Positions 38,560-49,111 are shown, counted from the first letter of the stretch. The stretch is DNA of 64,000 nt from Pantoea cypripedii (GCF_002095535.1 NZ_MLJI01000001.1:2903832-2967831); one strand, 5' to 3'. Notes: generated by a model from the sequence alone, not told the origin. Numbers and translations are program-made.

Positions 38560-39906
38560 TTACCAGCGCGCTTTCAGCAGGTTCGGCTGGATACCGCCGA
38601 TGGCGCGGGTATTGCCAAACACCTGCGGCGCAATGCCGGCTTCAAACTCTTCACGGAAATATTTAATGGCACTCTGCAATGGCTCTACCGCGCCAGGCGC
38701 ATGGGCACAGAAGGTTTTACCTGGGCCAAGCTGACGACAAAGCTGTTGCAGGGTTTCGATATCACCCGGCTGGCCTTGCTTCTGTTCCAGCGCACGCAGG
38801 ATCTTCACGCTCCACGGCAGTCCATCACGGCATGGCGTACACCAGCCGCAGGATTCACGGGCAAAGAACTCTTCCAGATTACGCACCAGCGACACCATGT
38901 TGATCTCATGGTCAACCGCCATCGCCAGCGCGGTACCCAGACGGCTACCGGCTTTACCAATGCTGGCAAATTCCATCGGCAGGTCGAGGTGTTGATCGGT
39001 GAGGAAGTCAGTGCCTGCGCCGCCTGGTTGCCAGGCTTTGAACTTCAGACCATCGCGCATGCCACCGGCATAATCTTCCAGGATCTCGCGCGCGGTAATA
39101 CCGAACGGCAGCTCCCAGACACCAGGGTTTTTCACGCGACCCGAGAAGCCCATCATTTTGGTGCCGGTATCGTCACTTTTAGAGATGTTCTTGTACCACT
39201 CCACCCCATTGAGGAAGATGGCCGGTACGTTCGACAGGGTCTCAACGTTGTTAACACAGGTCGGCTTGCCCCAGACACCGGCACTGGCCGGGAACGGTGG
39301 CTTGGAACGCGGGTTAGCGCGACGCCCTTCCAGTGAGTTAATTAACGCGGTTTCTTCACCACAAATGTAGCGACCCGCCCCGGTATGCACGATCAGCTCG
39401 AAATCAAAACCGGTGCCGAGAATGTTCTTGCCGAGAAAACCGGCTTCGGTGGCTTCGGCGATCGCTTTGCGCAGATGCACCGCTGCCTCGATATATTCAC
39501 CGCGCAGGAAGATGTAGCCACGGTAGGCTTTCAGTGCAAAGGCGCTGATCAGCATCCCTTCCACCAGTTGGTGCGGCAGTTGCTCCATCAGCAGGCGGTC
39601 TTTATAGGTGCCCGGCTCCATCTCATCGGCGTTACACAGCAGGTAACGGATGTTCATGGATTCGTCTTTCGGCATCAGGCTCCATTTCAGGCCGGTGTTA
39701 AAGCCTGCACCACCACGACCTTTCAGACCGGAGTCTTTCACCGCCGCGACGATTTCGTCCTGGCTCATGCCTTTCAGCGCTTTTTCCGCGCCAACGTAAC
39801 CGTTTTTGCTGCGATATTCGTCAATCCATACCGGCTGTTTGTCATCGCGCAGGCGCCAGGTCAGTGGATGCGTTTCCGCAGTACGAATGATCTGTTTAAT
39901 GGTCAT
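38560..39906 (-). CDS. nuoF: NADH:quinone oxidoreductase subunit F (NADH dehydrogenase flavoprotein)
   Basis: This 448-residue subunit holds the NADH site, FMN and 4Fe-4S cluster N3. The Gly-rich FMN/NADH motif is [13 protein letters not shown], with [19 protein letters not shown] further on; cluster ligands are in [12 protein letters not shown] plus a downstream Cys. It accepts electrons from NADH and passes them to NuoE/NuoG. The ATG overlaps the nuoE stop by four bases. Confidence 0.98.
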   Translation of the reverse strand: MTIKQIIRTAETHPLTWRLRDDKQPVWIDEYRSKNGYVGAEKALKGMSQDEIVAAVKDSGLKGRGGAGFNTGLKWSLMPKDESMNIRYLLCNADEMEPGTYKDRLLMEQLPHQLVEGMLISAFALKAYRGYIFLRGEYIEAAVHLRKAIAEATEAGFLGKNILGTGFDFELIVHTGAGRYICGEETALINSLEGRRANPRSKPPFPASAGVWGKPTCVNNVETLSNVPAIFLNGVEWYKNISKSDDTGTKMMGFSGRVKNPGVWELPFGITAREILEDYAGGMRDGLKFKAWQPGGAGTDFLTDQHLDLPMEFASIGKAGSRLGTALAMAVDHEINMVSLVRNLEEFFARESCGWCTPCRDGLPWSVKILRALEQKQGQPGDIETLQQLCRQLGPGKTFCAHAPGAVEPLQSAIKYFREEFEAGIAPQVFGNTRAIGGIQPNLLKARW

Positions 39907-40418
39907 TGATACTGCTCCAGTAAATTGGCAATACCTTCCGGCGTCAGATGAACGTGGGTATCTTCATCCACCATCATGGTCGGGCCTTTGTCGCAGTTAC
40001 CCAGGCAGCAGGTTGGCAGCAGCGTGAAGCGGCCATCCGGCGTCGTCTGGCCCGGTTTGATGTGCAGGTTTTGTTCTAACGCGGCCTGAATTCCCTGATA
40101 ACCGGTGATATGGCACACCACGCTGTCGCAGTAGCGAATTACATGACGCCCGACCGGCTGGCGATAGATCTGGCTATAGAATGTCGCCACACCTTCGACG
40201 TCACTGGCCGGAATACCCAGCACCTCGGCAATGGCGTTGATCGCGCCGTCAGGCACCCAGCCACGCTGTTTCTGCACGATCTTCAGCGCTTCGATGGAAG
40301 CGGCACGCGCATCTTCGTAATGGTGTTTTTCGTGCTCAATCGCGTGGTGTTCTGCCTCGCTCAGCACAAAGACCTCATTAGGGTCGATCGTTTGGATGGC
40401 AATTTTTTGATCGTGCAT
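39903..40418 (-). CDS. nuoE: NADH:quinone oxidoreductase subunit E
   Basis: This 171-residue thioredoxin-fold subunit (166 in E. coli) carries the 2Fe-2S cluster N1a. Ligands are in [12 protein letters not shown] and [13 protein letters not shown]. The N-terminal tail is five residues longer than in E. coli and otherwise typical ([20 protein letters not shown]). It starts 2 bases after the nuoCD stop. Confidence 0.98.
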   Translation of the reverse strand: MHDQKIAIQTIDPNEVFVLSEAEHHAIEHEKHHYEDARAASIEALKIVQKQRGWVPDGAINAIAEVLGIPASDVEGVATFYSQIYRQPVGRHVIRYCDSVVCHITGYQGIQAALEQNLHIKPGQTTPDGRFTLLPTCCLGNCDKGPTMMVDEDTHVHLTPEGIANLLEQYQ

Positions 40419-40420
40419 AA

Positions 40421-42220
40421 TTAGCGGTCCACGTCTGACATAACAAAATCGATACTACCGAGGTAAACGATCAGATCGGATACCAGGCTGCCACGGATCA
40501 CCGAAGGGATCTGTTGCAGATGCGGGAAGCTTGGCGTACGCACGCGGGTGCGGTAGCTCATGGTGCTGCCATCGCTGGTCAGGTAGTAACTGTTGATCCC
40601 TTTGGTCGCCTCGATCATCTGGAAGGATTCGTTGGCCGGCATTACCGGACCCCAGGAAACCTGCAGGAAGTGAGTAATCAGGGTTTCGATGTGTTGCAGC
40701 GTGCGCTCTTTTGGCGGCGGCGTGGTCAGCGGGTGATCCGCTTTGAACGGCCCTTCCGGCATGTTTTTCAGGCACTGCTCCAGAATACGCAGCGACTGCC
40801 ACATCTCTTCCATTTTCAGCATCACGCGGGTGTAGGCATCGCTGATCCCGGCACCGACTGGAATTTCGAAATCGAAATTCTCGTAACCTGAATACGGACG
40901 CCATTTACGCACGTCAAAATCAAGACCCGTGGCGCGCAGACCGGCACCGGTGGTGCCCCACGCCAGTGCTTCGTCCATGTTGTACGCGGCAACGCCCTGA
41001 GAACGGCCCATCAGCACGCGGTTGCGCAGCGCTGCTTTGTCGTACTCTTTCAGACGTTTTGGCATCCAGTCGAGGAATTCACGCAGCAGACGTTCCCAGC
41101 CTTTCGGCAGATCGTGCGCCACCCCACCAATACGGAACCATGCCGGGTGCATACGGAAACCGGTGATGGCTTCAACCACGTCATAGATTTTCTGGCGATC
41201 GGTAAAGGCGAAGAACACCGGCGTCATCGCACCGACGTCCTGAATAAAGGTAGAGATGTACAGCAGATGGCTGTTGATGCGGAACAATTCCGACAACATC
41301 ACGCGAATCACATTGACGCGATCCGGTACGGTGATACCCGCCAGTTTTTCCACCGCCAGCACATAAGGCATTTCATTAACGCAACCACCGAGATACTCGA
41401 TACGGTCGGTATACGGAATATAGCTGTGCCAGGACTGGCGCTCACCCATCTTCTCGGCACCACGGTGGTGATAACCGACATCCGGCACGCAGTCGACGAT
41501 CTCTTCGCCATCCAGTTGCAGAATGATACGGAACGCACCGTGCGCAGACGGGTGGTTCGGACCGAGGTTCAGGAACATAAAGTCCTCGTTGGCGGTGCTG
41601 CGCTTCATACCCCAGTCTTCGGGTTTGAAGGTCAGCGACTCCATTTCGAGGTCTTCTTTTTGTTTGGTCAGCGTGAAGGGATCAAATTCGGTCGCACGCG
41701 CCGGATAATCCTTGCGCAGCGGATGCCCTTCCCATGTCTGCGGCATCATGATGCGCGTCAGATGCGGGTGACCATCAAAGGTCATGCCAAACATTTCCCA
41801 GGTTTCGCGCTCATACCAGTTGGCATTGGCAAAAATTTTGGTGATGGTCGGCAGACGCATATCGTTTTCAGACAACGCGACCTTGAGCATGATGTCGCGA
41901 TTGCGTTCAATCGATAGCAGATGATAGAAAACGGAAAAATCCGCGGCAGGCAAGCCCGCGCGGTTGGTACGTAAACGCTCGTCCATACCATGCAAATCAT
42001 ACAGCATGACGTAAGGTTTCGGCAGTTTGCGCAGGAATTCGACAATTTCCAGCAATTGTTCACGCTTCACCCACACGACCGGAATACCGGTACGGGTGGC
42101 CTGAACGGTAAAGGCATCCGGCCCAAAACGGTTACGCAGCTCGCCGATCACCGGGTCGTCCAGGTGATCCCGGGTTTGCCATGCAGGCTGAGCGAGATCT
42201 TGCGTGGTTAAATCTGTCAT
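40421..42220 (-). CDS. nuoC: NADH:quinone oxidoreductase fused subunit C/D
   Basis: This 599-residue protein fuses NuoC (about 1-190) to NuoD (about 200-599), as is normal in enterobacteria. The NuoC part has the [24 protein letters not shown] signature region. The NuoD part has [13 protein letters not shown] at the quinone pocket and the HHRGAEK motif, and ends [11 protein letters not shown]. It forms the peripheral-arm base that contacts the quinone. It lies 116 bp downstream of nuoB. Confidence 0.98.
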   Translation of the reverse strand: MTDLTTQDLAQPAWQTRDHLDDPVIGELRNRFGPDAFTVQATRTGIPVVWVKREQLLEIVEFLRKLPKPYVMLYDLHGMDERLRTNRAGLPAADFSVFYHLLSIERNRDIMLKVALSENDMRLPTITKIFANANWYERETWEMFGMTFDGHPHLTRIMMPQTWEGHPLRKDYPARATEFDPFTLTKQKEDLEMESLTFKPEDWGMKRSTANEDFMFLNLGPNHPSAHGAFRIILQLDGEEIVDCVPDVGYHHRGAEKMGERQSWHSYIPYTDRIEYLGGCVNEMPYVLAVEKLAGITVPDRVNVIRVMLSELFRINSHLLYISTFIQDVGAMTPVFFAFTDRQKIYDVVEAITGFRMHPAWFRIGGVAHDLPKGWERLLREFLDWMPKRLKEYDKAALRNRVLMGRSQGVAAYNMDEALAWGTTGAGLRATGLDFDVRKWRPYSGYENFDFEIPVGAGISDAYTRVMLKMEEMWQSLRILEQCLKNMPEGPFKADHPLTTPPPKERTLQHIETLITHFLQVSWGPVMPANESFQMIEATKGINSYYLTSDGSTMSYRTRVRTPSFPHLQQIPSVIRGSLVSDLIVYLGSIDFVMSDVDR

Positions 42221-42336
42221 ACGTTACTCACCATTCCGGCCTGTTATCAGGCACTCAAAAGAAGGCGTCAGGATGGCGGCACACATTAAATTGTGGTGTT
42301 CTGCTGTGGCCGTGGCTCCATCCGTGTACGGGTAGC

Positions 42337-43014
42337 TTAAACTTCGTCGGGTGTTCTCAGGTTGGTGACGGCGATACGGTCACCGCGTTTTCTTTCGCGT
42401 TCTGATTGCATATTCGCGCGATAAACGCCCTGATCACCCACCACCCACGAGAGCGGACGACGCTCTTTGCCGATGGATTCGCGTAACAGCAGCAGCGCCT
42501 GCATATAAGCTTCCGGACGCGGCGGACAACCTGGGATATACACATCCACTGGCAGGAATTTATCCACACCCTGCACCACTGAATAGATGTCATACATGCC
42601 GCCGGAGTTGGCACAGGCACCCATCGAGATGACCCATTTGGGTTCGAGCATCTGGTCATACAGACGCTGAATCACCGGGGCCATTTTGGTAAACGGCGTC
42701 CCGGCAATCACCATGAAGTCAGCCTGACGCGGTGAGGCACGCATAACTTCCGCACCGAAACGCGCTACGTCATGCACCGCAGTGAATGACGTGGTCATCT
42801 CCACGTAGCAACAGGAAAGGCCGAAGTTGTACGGCCAGAGAGAGTTTTTACGACCCCAGTTCACCATGTCGTGCAGGGCATTTTCGAGTTTGCCCATATA
42901 GACGCTGCGGTGAACATGCTGCTCCAGTGGATCGGCGACGATCTCCTGTTTTTGCAGCGGATAGCGATCGTTATCGCCCCCATTCGGGTCTACGCGTGTC
43001 AGCGTGTAGTCCAT
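42337..43014 (-). CDS. nuoB: NADH:quinone oxidoreductase subunit B (cluster N2)
   Basis: This 225-residue subunit binds the terminal 4Fe-4S cluster N2 that reduces quinone. The ligands are the tandem Cys pair in [10 protein letters not shown], the Cys in [13 protein letters not shown], and the Cys in [11 protein letters not shown]. It is five residues longer than E. coli NuoB, from a small N-terminal difference ([15 protein letters not shown]). It lies 15 bases downstream of nuoA. Confidence 0.98.
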   Translation of the reverse strand: MDYTLTRVDPNGGDNDRYPLQKQEIVADPLEQHVHRSVYMGKLENALHDMVNWGRKNSLWPYNFGLSCCYVEMTTSFTAVHDVARFGAEVMRASPRQADFMVIAGTPFTKMAPVIQRLYDQMLEPKWVISMGACANSGGMYDIYSVVQGVDKFLPVDVYIPGCPPRPEAYMQALLLLRESIGKERRPLSWVVGDQGVYRANMQSERERKRGDRIAVTNLRTPDEV

Positions 43015-43029
43015 CTTATTGCCTCGCTT

Positions 43030-43473
43030 TTACTGCTTTTGAGGATTGGTGTGGCTGTGACTGACCGGGCTTGACTTGACCACCACGCGACGACGCGCCG
43101 GTGCCCAATCCAGCGCACCGATGCGAACCAGGTAAACCAGGCCTGCCAGTAGCACCAAAATGAAAATTGCGGCTTCGACAAAGCCGACCCAGCCGCTTTC
43201 GCGGATGGAAGTCGACCATGCGTATAAAAAGAGGGCTTCGACGTCGAAAATTACGAAGAACATCGCAACCAGATAGAATTTTGCAGAGAGGCGAATATGG
43301 GTGTCACCGACCGAGTCGATACCCGATTCAAACGGGGTGTTCTTGTAACGCGCGCGGGCACGACCACCTAACAACCAGCCACCGGTCAACATAAAGGCGC
43401 AAAGACCGAACGCGAGAACAATGAAAACAATAAATGCCCAGTGATGAGCGATCACTTCTGTGGTTGTTGACAT
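43030..43473 (-). CDS. nuoA: NADH:quinone oxidoreductase subunit A
   Basis: This 147-residue membrane subunit has three transmembrane helices, and its loop between helices 1 and 2 ([25 protein letters not shown]) contacts the quinone chamber. It is the first gene of nuo; transcription of the whole operon starts in the 660-bp region upstream, next to lrhA, as in E. coli where LrhA and NarL/ArcA act on this promoter. Length matches E. coli. Confidence 0.97.
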   Translation of the reverse strand: MSTTTEVIAHHWAFIVFIVLAFGLCAFMLTGGWLLGGRARARYKNTPFESGIDSVGDTHIRLSAKFYLVAMFFVIFDVEALFLYAWSTSIRESGWVGFVEAAIFILVLLAGLVYLVRIGALDWAPARRRVVVKSSPVSHSHTNPQKQ

Positions 43474-44030
43474 ACTCTTTGCTTACTCATCAAAAGTGGC
43501 GATGGCATCCTGCACATTCGCAGCAAACGCACCACATCGATTCAAGGGAAGGATAAAAAACCTTATAAACTTTGCTGTCATTAGCAATTAAGCAGCAATT
43601 TTATGGGGTTTTTTACTCCTTTCTATAACCTTTTGTCAACTTTGACAAAAGTATCCAAACATTATTTTACATCCGCAGCATATTATTAACATACAAGGCC
43701 CGTTGCGCCAGCTAAATCGCTTCAGTTTGTGAGGTTACTTTCAGTGTAGCGGGTATTCACATGCATGGATCGTGCATTTAACAATCATATTTTGACAGGA
43801 ATTAACCGGATTTCCTTGTCCTTTTCAGGGCTATTTTCTTGATCCAGGACACATAACAATGCTTTTTGCTGTAAAAAGAGACAATTCTCGCAGGCAGATG
43901 CCCAGGGAAAGATGGCACGAAAAAACAAAATCGTTCCACTTCAGATGAAAATGAAACGCATTTCATTTTTTCGGACAGGGGGAAATTTATTGCCAGCTTG
44001 TCAGCATCATAAAGGCAGAGATAAAGGACA
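43474..44030. other. nuo promoter/leader region
   Basis: An AT-rich region with no gene. By analogy with E. coli it should contain the nuo promoters and a long leader. A clear inverted repeat lies at 43631-43650. I could not place -35/-10 elements with confidence. Confidence 0.6.
43631..43650. promoter_or_regulatory. inverted repeat upstream of nuoA
   Basis: TTTTGTCAA-CT-TTGACAAAA, perfect 9-bp arms, 158 bp upstream of the nuoA start. Shape and position suit a dimeric regulator site; the regulator is unknown. Confidence 0.5.
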
Positions 44031-44036
44031 TAAAAA

Positions 44037-44069
44037 AAGCCTTAGCAGGGAAAAACCATGCTAAGGCTT
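44037..44069 (-). terminator. lrhA terminator
   Basis: Stem AAGCCTTAGCA / TGCTAAGGCTT, 11 bp, followed on the minus strand by TTTTTTT, about 65 bases after the lrhA stop. Confidence 0.9.
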
Positions 44070-44134
44070 ATTTATCTAAGTTTTAACAATTGCCAGGCAT
44101 TCTATTTGAGAAAGATTACCCGCGCAGATTGTGC

Positions 44135-45058
44135 TTACTCTTCGTCGTCCAGCAACAGTGTGCCGTCCGGATTTGCACTCAGATTGTACGGATCGTTAGT
44201 TGACTGCATAGCATTGAAGATGGCCAGCGCCAGTTCGTTATCGCTGTCCGGATTACGGCACAGCAGATATTGGGTATCCGGCAGAACAGGCAAGCCTTCA
44301 GCAGCACCCATCACACGCAGTTCCGGGCTCATCATTTCCACCGGACGCGCGGTAACGCCAAGACCGGCTTTTACTGCCGCACGGACTGCCGCCAGCGTCG
44401 AGGCCACATAGGAAATACGCCACGGAATACCCGCTTCGTTCAGATGGTCAATCGCCATGTCGCGGTACGGGCTTGGTTCATCCAGCAGCACCAGTGGAAT
44501 CGCTTCACCGCGCTGGAAGATGTAATCAGCCGCGCAATACCACAGGGTCGGCGAGGTACGCAGAACCTGGTGGGTAAAGTTACCCGGACTGGAAGTGGTG
44601 ACCACCAAATCCACTTCTCCCTGGTTCAGCATTTCCATCATAAATGGATTACGCTTCACGCGAACATCAATCGCCAGCTTCGGATAGACTGAAGTCACGC
44701 GGTTGAGCAGGAAAGGCAGAATGGTATCTGAGGTGTCATCAGAAGCGCCAATGGTCAGCACGCCCTGAATATTGCTATACATCAGAGAGGTACAAGCTTC
44801 GTCATTGAAACGAAGGATTTTTCTGGCGTAGCCCAGCAGTTGGATGCCATGCTCCGTCAGCAATTTATTACGTCCATGTCTGGCAAACAGCTCTTTACCT
44901 ACCAATTGTTCCAGACGCTGCATCTGCTGGCTTACTGCTGATTGCGTTCTGCACACGGCCGCAGCCGCAGCCGCAAAGGTGTTCAGGTCAGCAACGGCGA
45001 CGAAAGTTCTCAGCAGATCGAGGTCGAGATTCAGTATCGGACGATTTGCATTAGTCAT
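44135..45058 (-). CDS. lrhA: LrhA, LysR-family regulator (HexA/PecT homologue)
   Basis: This 307-residue LysR-type regulator has an N-terminal helix-turn-helix ([40 protein letters not shown], residues 9-50) and a C-terminal substrate-binding-like sensor domain. It is nearly identical to E. coli LrhA in the DNA-binding part. In E. coli it represses flhDC, fimbriae and RpoS production; in plant-associated relatives the homologue influences motility, exopolysaccharide and virulence. The position next to nuo is conserved. The C-terminal tail is shorter and acidic (LLLDDEE). Confidence 0.96.
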   Translation of the reverse strand: MTNANRPILNLDLDLLRTFVAVADLNTFAAAAAAVCRTQSAVSQQMQRLEQLVGKELFARHGRNKLLTEHGIQLLGYARKILRFNDEACTSLMYSNIQGVLTIGASDDTSDTILPFLLNRVTSVYPKLAIDVRVKRNPFMMEMLNQGEVDLVVTTSSPGNFTHQVLRTSPTLWYCAADYIFQRGEAIPLVLLDEPSPYRDMAIDHLNEAGIPWRISYVASTLAAVRAAVKAGLGVTARPVEMMSPELRVMGAAEGLPVLPDTQYLLCRNPDSDNELALAIFNAMQSTNDPYNLSANPDGTLLLDDEE

Positions 45059-46026
45059 GTTTTTTCTTCACTTATAAGATTTTTTACAAACTACTACCCT
45101 GGTGTATTACCTTACTTATCATTGGGATAAGAGGTAATGGTGCTTAATGACAGTCCTGTGTGGAGACTGTCATGAAAAAACTGGGTCAGGCGGATTCCAA
45201 CGATTACGTCACTCTGAAAACAGAGCAGCGGCGTCACAAAGACAGAACAACTTCTCGGGCCGAAAGCGTAAATCGCGCAAATGCAGGAAGCTGTGTAGTT
45301 GCCTGGTTTCCCGCCAAAACCGTGCGCGGGTCAAAAAATGATAACTGTATGTTATGGTGATGCGAAGAGGTAAAGTGCATCAAATAATAAATTATACTTA
45401 ATCATTTTTGCGCCAGAAATGGAAATGTTTTTGTTAGAAAGCTCATAATTTTTGACCTGTCCCCTTTTCCCGCACATCCTGCCACAAAGCTGTTCATTTT
45501 TTAAGCCCCCCTGGTTCCGAAACTTCATAGGGAAAGCTTAAGTTTCAGCGCAAATGCTATTTAATACAGACTTCGGACACCGCCCTGCTGCCGATAGTTC
45601 TCTGATTCTGTCTCTGAAACTGAATGAGAATTGGGGACAGTTTCTGACGCCAGCGGACAATAAACCGGCAATGACTAATTATTCGACTTCCTACAAGGAT
45701 TCTTTAACTATTTCATTACGTCGCTAACGATTCGATGCGACAGTTGTGAATAAAAATATGCGCAATCCCCTTCTTTACGTCTGGATTAAGGAGTTTACAG
45801 CTCCCCGCCCCTCCATCAGCATTAAATATCACCCCTGGTAACTTTACTGGATAATTCAACCAGATTAATCAGTGTAAAATGCCTTTTCAGCCAGTATCAG
45901 CATAAAAAATTGCCAAACTCGCCAAAACCTTTCGTTACCCTTCTTTTGTTCCGGGGAGAGGAGTAAATTGGGCGGGTTTGTTTTTTGAGGCAGGTTAAAT
46001 GGACTCTGCCCGTTAAGGCGGTAGCG
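45059..46026. other. lrhA-alaA intergenic region
   Basis: A 970-bp region between divergent genes, unusually long for this window. It contains the lrhA leader, a perfect 9-bp hairpin at 45147-45173 with a small open frame after it, a pair of inverted GGGGACAG motifs at about 45459-45466 and 45634-45641, and AT-rich sequence up to alaA. No recognised gene or transposase remnant is seen. Confidence 0.6.
45172..45360 (+). CDS. possible small protein of 62 residues, unknown
   Basis: Open frame from the ATG at 45172 (MKKLGQADSNDYVTLKTEQR...) to TGA at 45358-45360. GGAG lies 6 bases before the ATG. Both the ribosome site and start codon are in the right arm of a 9-bp hairpin (45147-45155 with 45165-45173), so initiation could be structure-controlled. 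The product is polar and basic with no signal peptide, membrane segment or known domain. I do not recognise a homologue; a chance frame is quite possible. Confidence 0.25.
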   Translation: MKKLGQADSNDYVTLKTEQRRHKDRTTSRAESVNRANAGSCVVAWFPAKTVRGSKNDNCMLW

Positions 46027-47244
46027 ATGAATTTTCAAATTGATAAATCCGGCAAGCTGGATAATGTCTGTTATGACATCCGTGGCCCGGTACTGAAAGA
46101 GGCGAAACGTCTCGAAGAAGAAGGCAACAAAGTTCTCAAACTCAACATTGGCAACCCTGCCCCGTTTGGTTTTGAAGCCCCCGATGAAATCCTGGTTGAT
46201 GTGATCCGCAACCTGCCCAGTGCCCAGGGATATTGTGACTCCAAAGGTCTCTATTCAGCGCGCAAAGCAATCATGCAGCATTATCAGGCGCGCGATATGC
46301 GCGATATGACCGTTGAAGACATCTATATTGGTAACGGTGTTTCGGAGCTGATTGTGCAGGCCATGCAGGCGCTGCTGAACAGCGGTGATGAAATGCTGGT
46401 ACCTGCACCGGATTACCCGTTGTGGACCGCTGCCGTCTCCCTTTCCAGTGGTAAAGCGGTACATTATCTGTGTGATGAATCCGCCGGCTGGTTCCCGGAC
46501 CTGGATGATATCCGCAGCAAAATCACCCCGCGCACGCGCGGCATCGTGATTATCAACCCGAACAACCCCACCGGTGCGGTGTACAGCAAAGAATTGCTGA
46601 TGGAAATCGTTGAGATTGCCCGCCAGCATAACCTGATCATCTTTGCCGATGAGATTTACGACAAGATCCTGTATGACGAAGCGCAGCACCATTCTATTGC
46701 CGCGCTGGCACCCGATCTGTTGACCGTCACCTTTAACGGCCTGTCAAAAACCTATCGCGTTGCCGGTTTCCGTCAGGGCTGGATGGTGCTGAACGGTCCG
46801 AAGAAACACGCCAAAGGCTACATTGAAGGTCTGGAAATGCTGGCCTCGATGCGTCTGTGCGCCAACGTACCCGCACAACACGCGATTCAAACCGCGCTGG
46901 GTGGCTATCAGAGCATCAGTGAATTTATCGTGCCGGGTGGCCGCCTTTATGAGCAACGCCAGCGCGCCTGGGAATTGATTAATGACATCCCTGGCGTCAG
47001 CTGCGTCAAGCCGCAGGGTGCGCTCTATATGTTCCCGCGCATTGATGCGAAGAAATTCAATCTGTTCGACGATCAGAAAATGGTGCTTGATTTCCTGCTC
47101 CAGGAAAAAGTGCTGCTGGTGCAGGGCACCGCGTTCAACTGGCCATGGCCGGACCACGTACGCATCGTTACCCTGCCCCGCGTTGACGATTTGGAAATGG
47201 CCATCACCAAGTTTGGTCGCTTCCTGCAAGGGTATCGTCAGTAA
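46027..47244 (+). CDS. alaA: AlaA, glutamate-pyruvate aminotransferase
   Basis: This 405-residue class I/II PLP aminotransferase makes alanine from pyruvate and glutamate. The PLP Lys is in TFNGLSKTYRVAGFRQGW, and the NPNNPTGAVYS and FADEIYDKILYD motifs are intact. It matches E. coli AlaA (YfbQ) almost throughout. The start at 46027 (MNFQIDKSGKLDNVCYD) is preferred over a longer frame because it has AAGGCGGT upstream and fits the family N-terminus. Confidence 0.97.
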   Translation: MNFQIDKSGKLDNVCYDIRGPVLKEAKRLEEEGNKVLKLNIGNPAPFGFEAPDEILVDVIRNLPSAQGYCDSKGLYSARKAIMQHYQARDMRDMTVEDIYIGNGVSELIVQAMQALLNSGDEMLVPAPDYPLWTAAVSLSSGKAVHYLCDESAGWFPDLDDIRSKITPRTRGIVIINPNNPTGAVYSKELLMEIVEIARQHNLIIFADEIYDKILYDEAQHHSIAALAPDLLTVTFNGLSKTYRVAGFRQGWMVLNGPKKHAKGYIEGLEMLASMRLCANVPAQHAIQTALGGYQSISEFIVPGGRLYEQRQRAWELINDIPGVSCVKPQGALYMFPRIDAKKFNLFDDQKMVLDFLLQEKVLLVQGTAFNWPWPDHVRIVTLPRVDDLEMAITKFGRFLQGYRQ

Positions 47245-47271
47245 CGTCACACGCGTATAGTGAGTGTATTT

Positions 47272-47293
47272 CGGGGAGAGGCCTCTCTCCCCG
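47272..47293. promoter_or_regulatory. 22-bp perfect palindrome between alaA and yfbR
   Basis: CGGGGAGAGGCCTCTCTCCCCG, whose stem CGGGGAGAG / CTCTCCCCG closes on GCCT. There is no T tract after it, and it ends 21 bases before the yfbR start. It could be a weak alaA transcript end, an RNA-processing site or a control element for yfbR. Confidence 0.55.
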
Positions 47294-47314
47294 CCGTCCG
47301 ATCAGGAACTGCTC

Positions 47315-47914
47315 ATGACCCGTAGCCACTTTTTCGCCCATCTCTCCCGTCTTAAATTGATCAACCGCTGGCCGCTGATGCGTAACGTACGCACCGAGAA
47401 TGTCTCTGAGCACAGCCTGCAGGTCGCCATGGTCGCCCATGTGCTGGCCGTGATTAAAAACAAAAAATTCAACGGTAATCTGAATGCCGATCGCATTGCC
47501 ATGCTGGCGCTTTATCATGATGCCAGTGAAGTGCTGACCGGCGATTTACCGACCCCGGTGAAGTATTACAACGCGCAAATTGCCCATGAATACAAAAAGA
47601 TCGAGAAGATTGCCCAACACAAACTGATTGAAATGCTCCCGGCAGAACTGCAGGAGGATTTTCGTCCGTTGCTGGATGAGCATCTGCATAGCGAAGCGGA
47701 ACAGGCGGTGGTGAAGCAGGCCGATGCCCTGTGCGCGTATGTAAAATGCCTTGAGGAACTGTCTGCCGGTAACAATGAGTTTTTGCTGGCAAAAGCGCGA
47801 CTGGAAAAGACGCTGGCGCAACGCCGCTCGCCGGAAATGGATTATTTTGTTGAGGTTTTCATCCCCAGCTTCAGCCTGTCGCTGGATGAAATTTCGCAGG
47901 ATACGCCGCTGTAA
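47315..47914 (+). CDS. yfbR: YfbR, 5'-deoxynucleotidase
   Basis: This 199-residue HD-domain phosphohydrolase (199 in E. coli) removes phosphate from deoxyribonucleoside 5'-monophosphates. Metal ligands are seen in [14 protein letters not shown] (His) and [21 protein letters not shown] (HD pair), with a further Asp in [13 protein letters not shown]. The start at 47315 ([21 protein letters not shown]) is chosen to match the family. The stop codon lies inside the left arm of a compact REP-like hairpin. Confidence 0.97.
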   Translation: MTRSHFFAHLSRLKLINRWPLMRNVRTENVSEHSLQVAMVAHVLAVIKNKKFNGNLNADRIAMLALYHDASEVLTGDLPTPVKYYNAQIAHEYKKIEKIAQHKLIEMLPAELQEDFRPLLDEHLHSEAEQAVVKQADALCAYVKCLEELSAGNNEFLLAKARLEKTLAQRRSPEMDYFVEVFIPSFSLSLDEISQDTPL

Positions 47915-47939
47915 CGGCGCGATTTTATCGCGCCGTTAC
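47911..47939. repeat. REP-like palindrome, compact copy 5
   Basis: GTAACGGCGCGAT / ATCGCGCCGTTAC with a short TTT centre. The yfbR TAA (47912-47914) is in its left arm, and hxpA ends 4 bases beyond the right arm. It probably serves as a bidirectional terminator. Confidence 0.8.
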
Positions 47940-47942
47940 GGA

Positions 47943-48602
47943 TTATGCTTGCAGCGACAGGGTAAAACCACCCTTCCCGTCAGCGGTCACCACCAGTGCT
48001 TCCAGCGTGCTCAGCGAAAACGTCACCTCGCCGAGACGCGGGGTGTCTTGCGGCGCATTAACCGCAATCACCGCGCTGCCCGCGTTCAATCCGGCCAGCA
48101 CACCCGCAGGCGCATCTTCCACCACCACGCACTCGCCAGCCGCCAGACCCAGTTTCTCTGCTCCCAGCAAATAGGCATCCGGTTCCGGCTTGCCGCGTTT
48201 TACATTCTCGGCGGTGATAAACACGGCAGGCGCAGGCAGTCCGGCGGCTTTGTGACGCGCATGGGCAACCGGTACTGAACCTGACGTGACAATCGCCCAC
48301 GGAATTTGCAGCTCGTTGAGTGTCGCCAGCAGTGCCTGTGCACCCGGCAAAGCACACACCCCGGCAGTATCTTCCGCTTCGATACGCTCCAGACGCAAAA
48401 ATTCCGCCTGAATCGCCTCCTCGCTCTGGCCCGCCATAAAATGGCGCAGCGAGGTAATTGCCTGTTTACCATGAATGAAGCTCAGGATTTCTTCCGCCGC
48501 AAAACCATGACGTTCACCCCATTGGGTCCATGCGCGCTCTACAGCAGGCAGTGAATCCACCAGCGTGCCATCTAAATCAAACAGAAAACCCCTGTACTTC
48601 AC
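47943..48602 (-). CDS. hxpA: HxpA (YfbT), HAD-family sugar-alcohol phosphatase
   Basis: This 219-residue HAD hydrolase has motif I in GFLFDLDGTLVDSLPAVERAW (nucleophile Asp at residue 9), motif II Thr/Ser in AIVTSGSVPVA, motif III Lys in RGKPEPDAYLLGA, and motif IV Asp in VVVEDAPAGVLAGLNAG. The E. coli homologue dephosphorylates hexitol and sugar phosphates. It is convergent with yfbR and follows yfbU on the same strand with a 14-base gap, so the two are probably co-transcribed. Confidence 0.95.
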   Translation of the reverse strand: MKYRGFLFDLDGTLVDSLPAVERAWTQWGERHGFAAEEILSFIHGKQAITSLRHFMAGQSEEAIQAEFLRLERIEAEDTAGVCALPGAQALLATLNELQIPWAIVTSGSVPVAHARHKAAGLPAPAVFITAENVKRGKPEPDAYLLGAEKLGLAAGECVVVEDAPAGVLAGLNAGSAVIAVNAPQDTPRLGEVTFSLSTLEALVVTADGKGGFTLSLQA

Positions 48603-48616
48603 TCGACGCTCCTTCT

Positions 48617-49111
48617 TCAGGCATTAAGGATTTGCGCGATCTCGTTCGCGCTCAAATGGTACTGACGTGGACAAGTGTGCCACACCGCCAGCATACGTTG
48701 GTATTTTTCCCACATCGGCGTTTGGGCATTAAACCCGTGGGTGCCGGAATCAAAGTGGGTGTAGCGCCCCTCGGTATTGACCATAAAACGCACATAGCCG
48801 AGGTAGCGTGCTTCGGTGGCGGCGTCAAAACCGAGAAAGGCCAGACGACGTTCCTCAATCAGCGCGGAATCTTTGAGATTGGACCAGGAAACATGCAGCG
48901 CGTGGTGCATCTCCATAATATCGATCAGGGTGCGACAGGTGTCTTCGCTCAGCTCGCCGAACTCTTTATCCAGTTCGCGTAACTGCAGGCCATAGCCACG
49001 TTCAATGATGGTCTGATAACGGCGGTAACGTTCAGCGTTGTCCGGCTCCAGCATCGCCATCATTTTGTACTGATTCGACAGGATGAGCCGCTGTGCGTGG
49101 GTCATTTCCAT
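48617..49111 (-). CDS. yfbU: YfbU, UPF0304 family protein
   Basis: This 164-residue soluble, mostly helical protein matches E. coli YfbU along its length ([41 protein letters not shown]). The function is not established; the E. coli homologue has been linked to toxin-antitoxin-like cell death, but nothing in this sequence shows that. It lies upstream of hxpA, 139 bp after yfbV on the same strand. Confidence 0.95.
   Translation of the reverse strand: MEMTHAQRLILSNQYKMMAMLEPDNAERYRRYQTIIERGYGLQLRELDKEFGELSEDTCRTLIDIMEMHHALHVSWSNLKDSALIEERRLAFLGFDAATEARYLGYVRFMVNTEGRYTHFDSGTHGFNAQTPMWEKYQRMLAVWHTCPRQYHLSANEIAQILNA

Noticed and set aside
42690-42720. Missing cluster Cys in NuoB (GTPFTKMAP)
   Set aside because: The E. 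coli Cys at this position is not an N2 ligand; all four ligand Cys residues are present.
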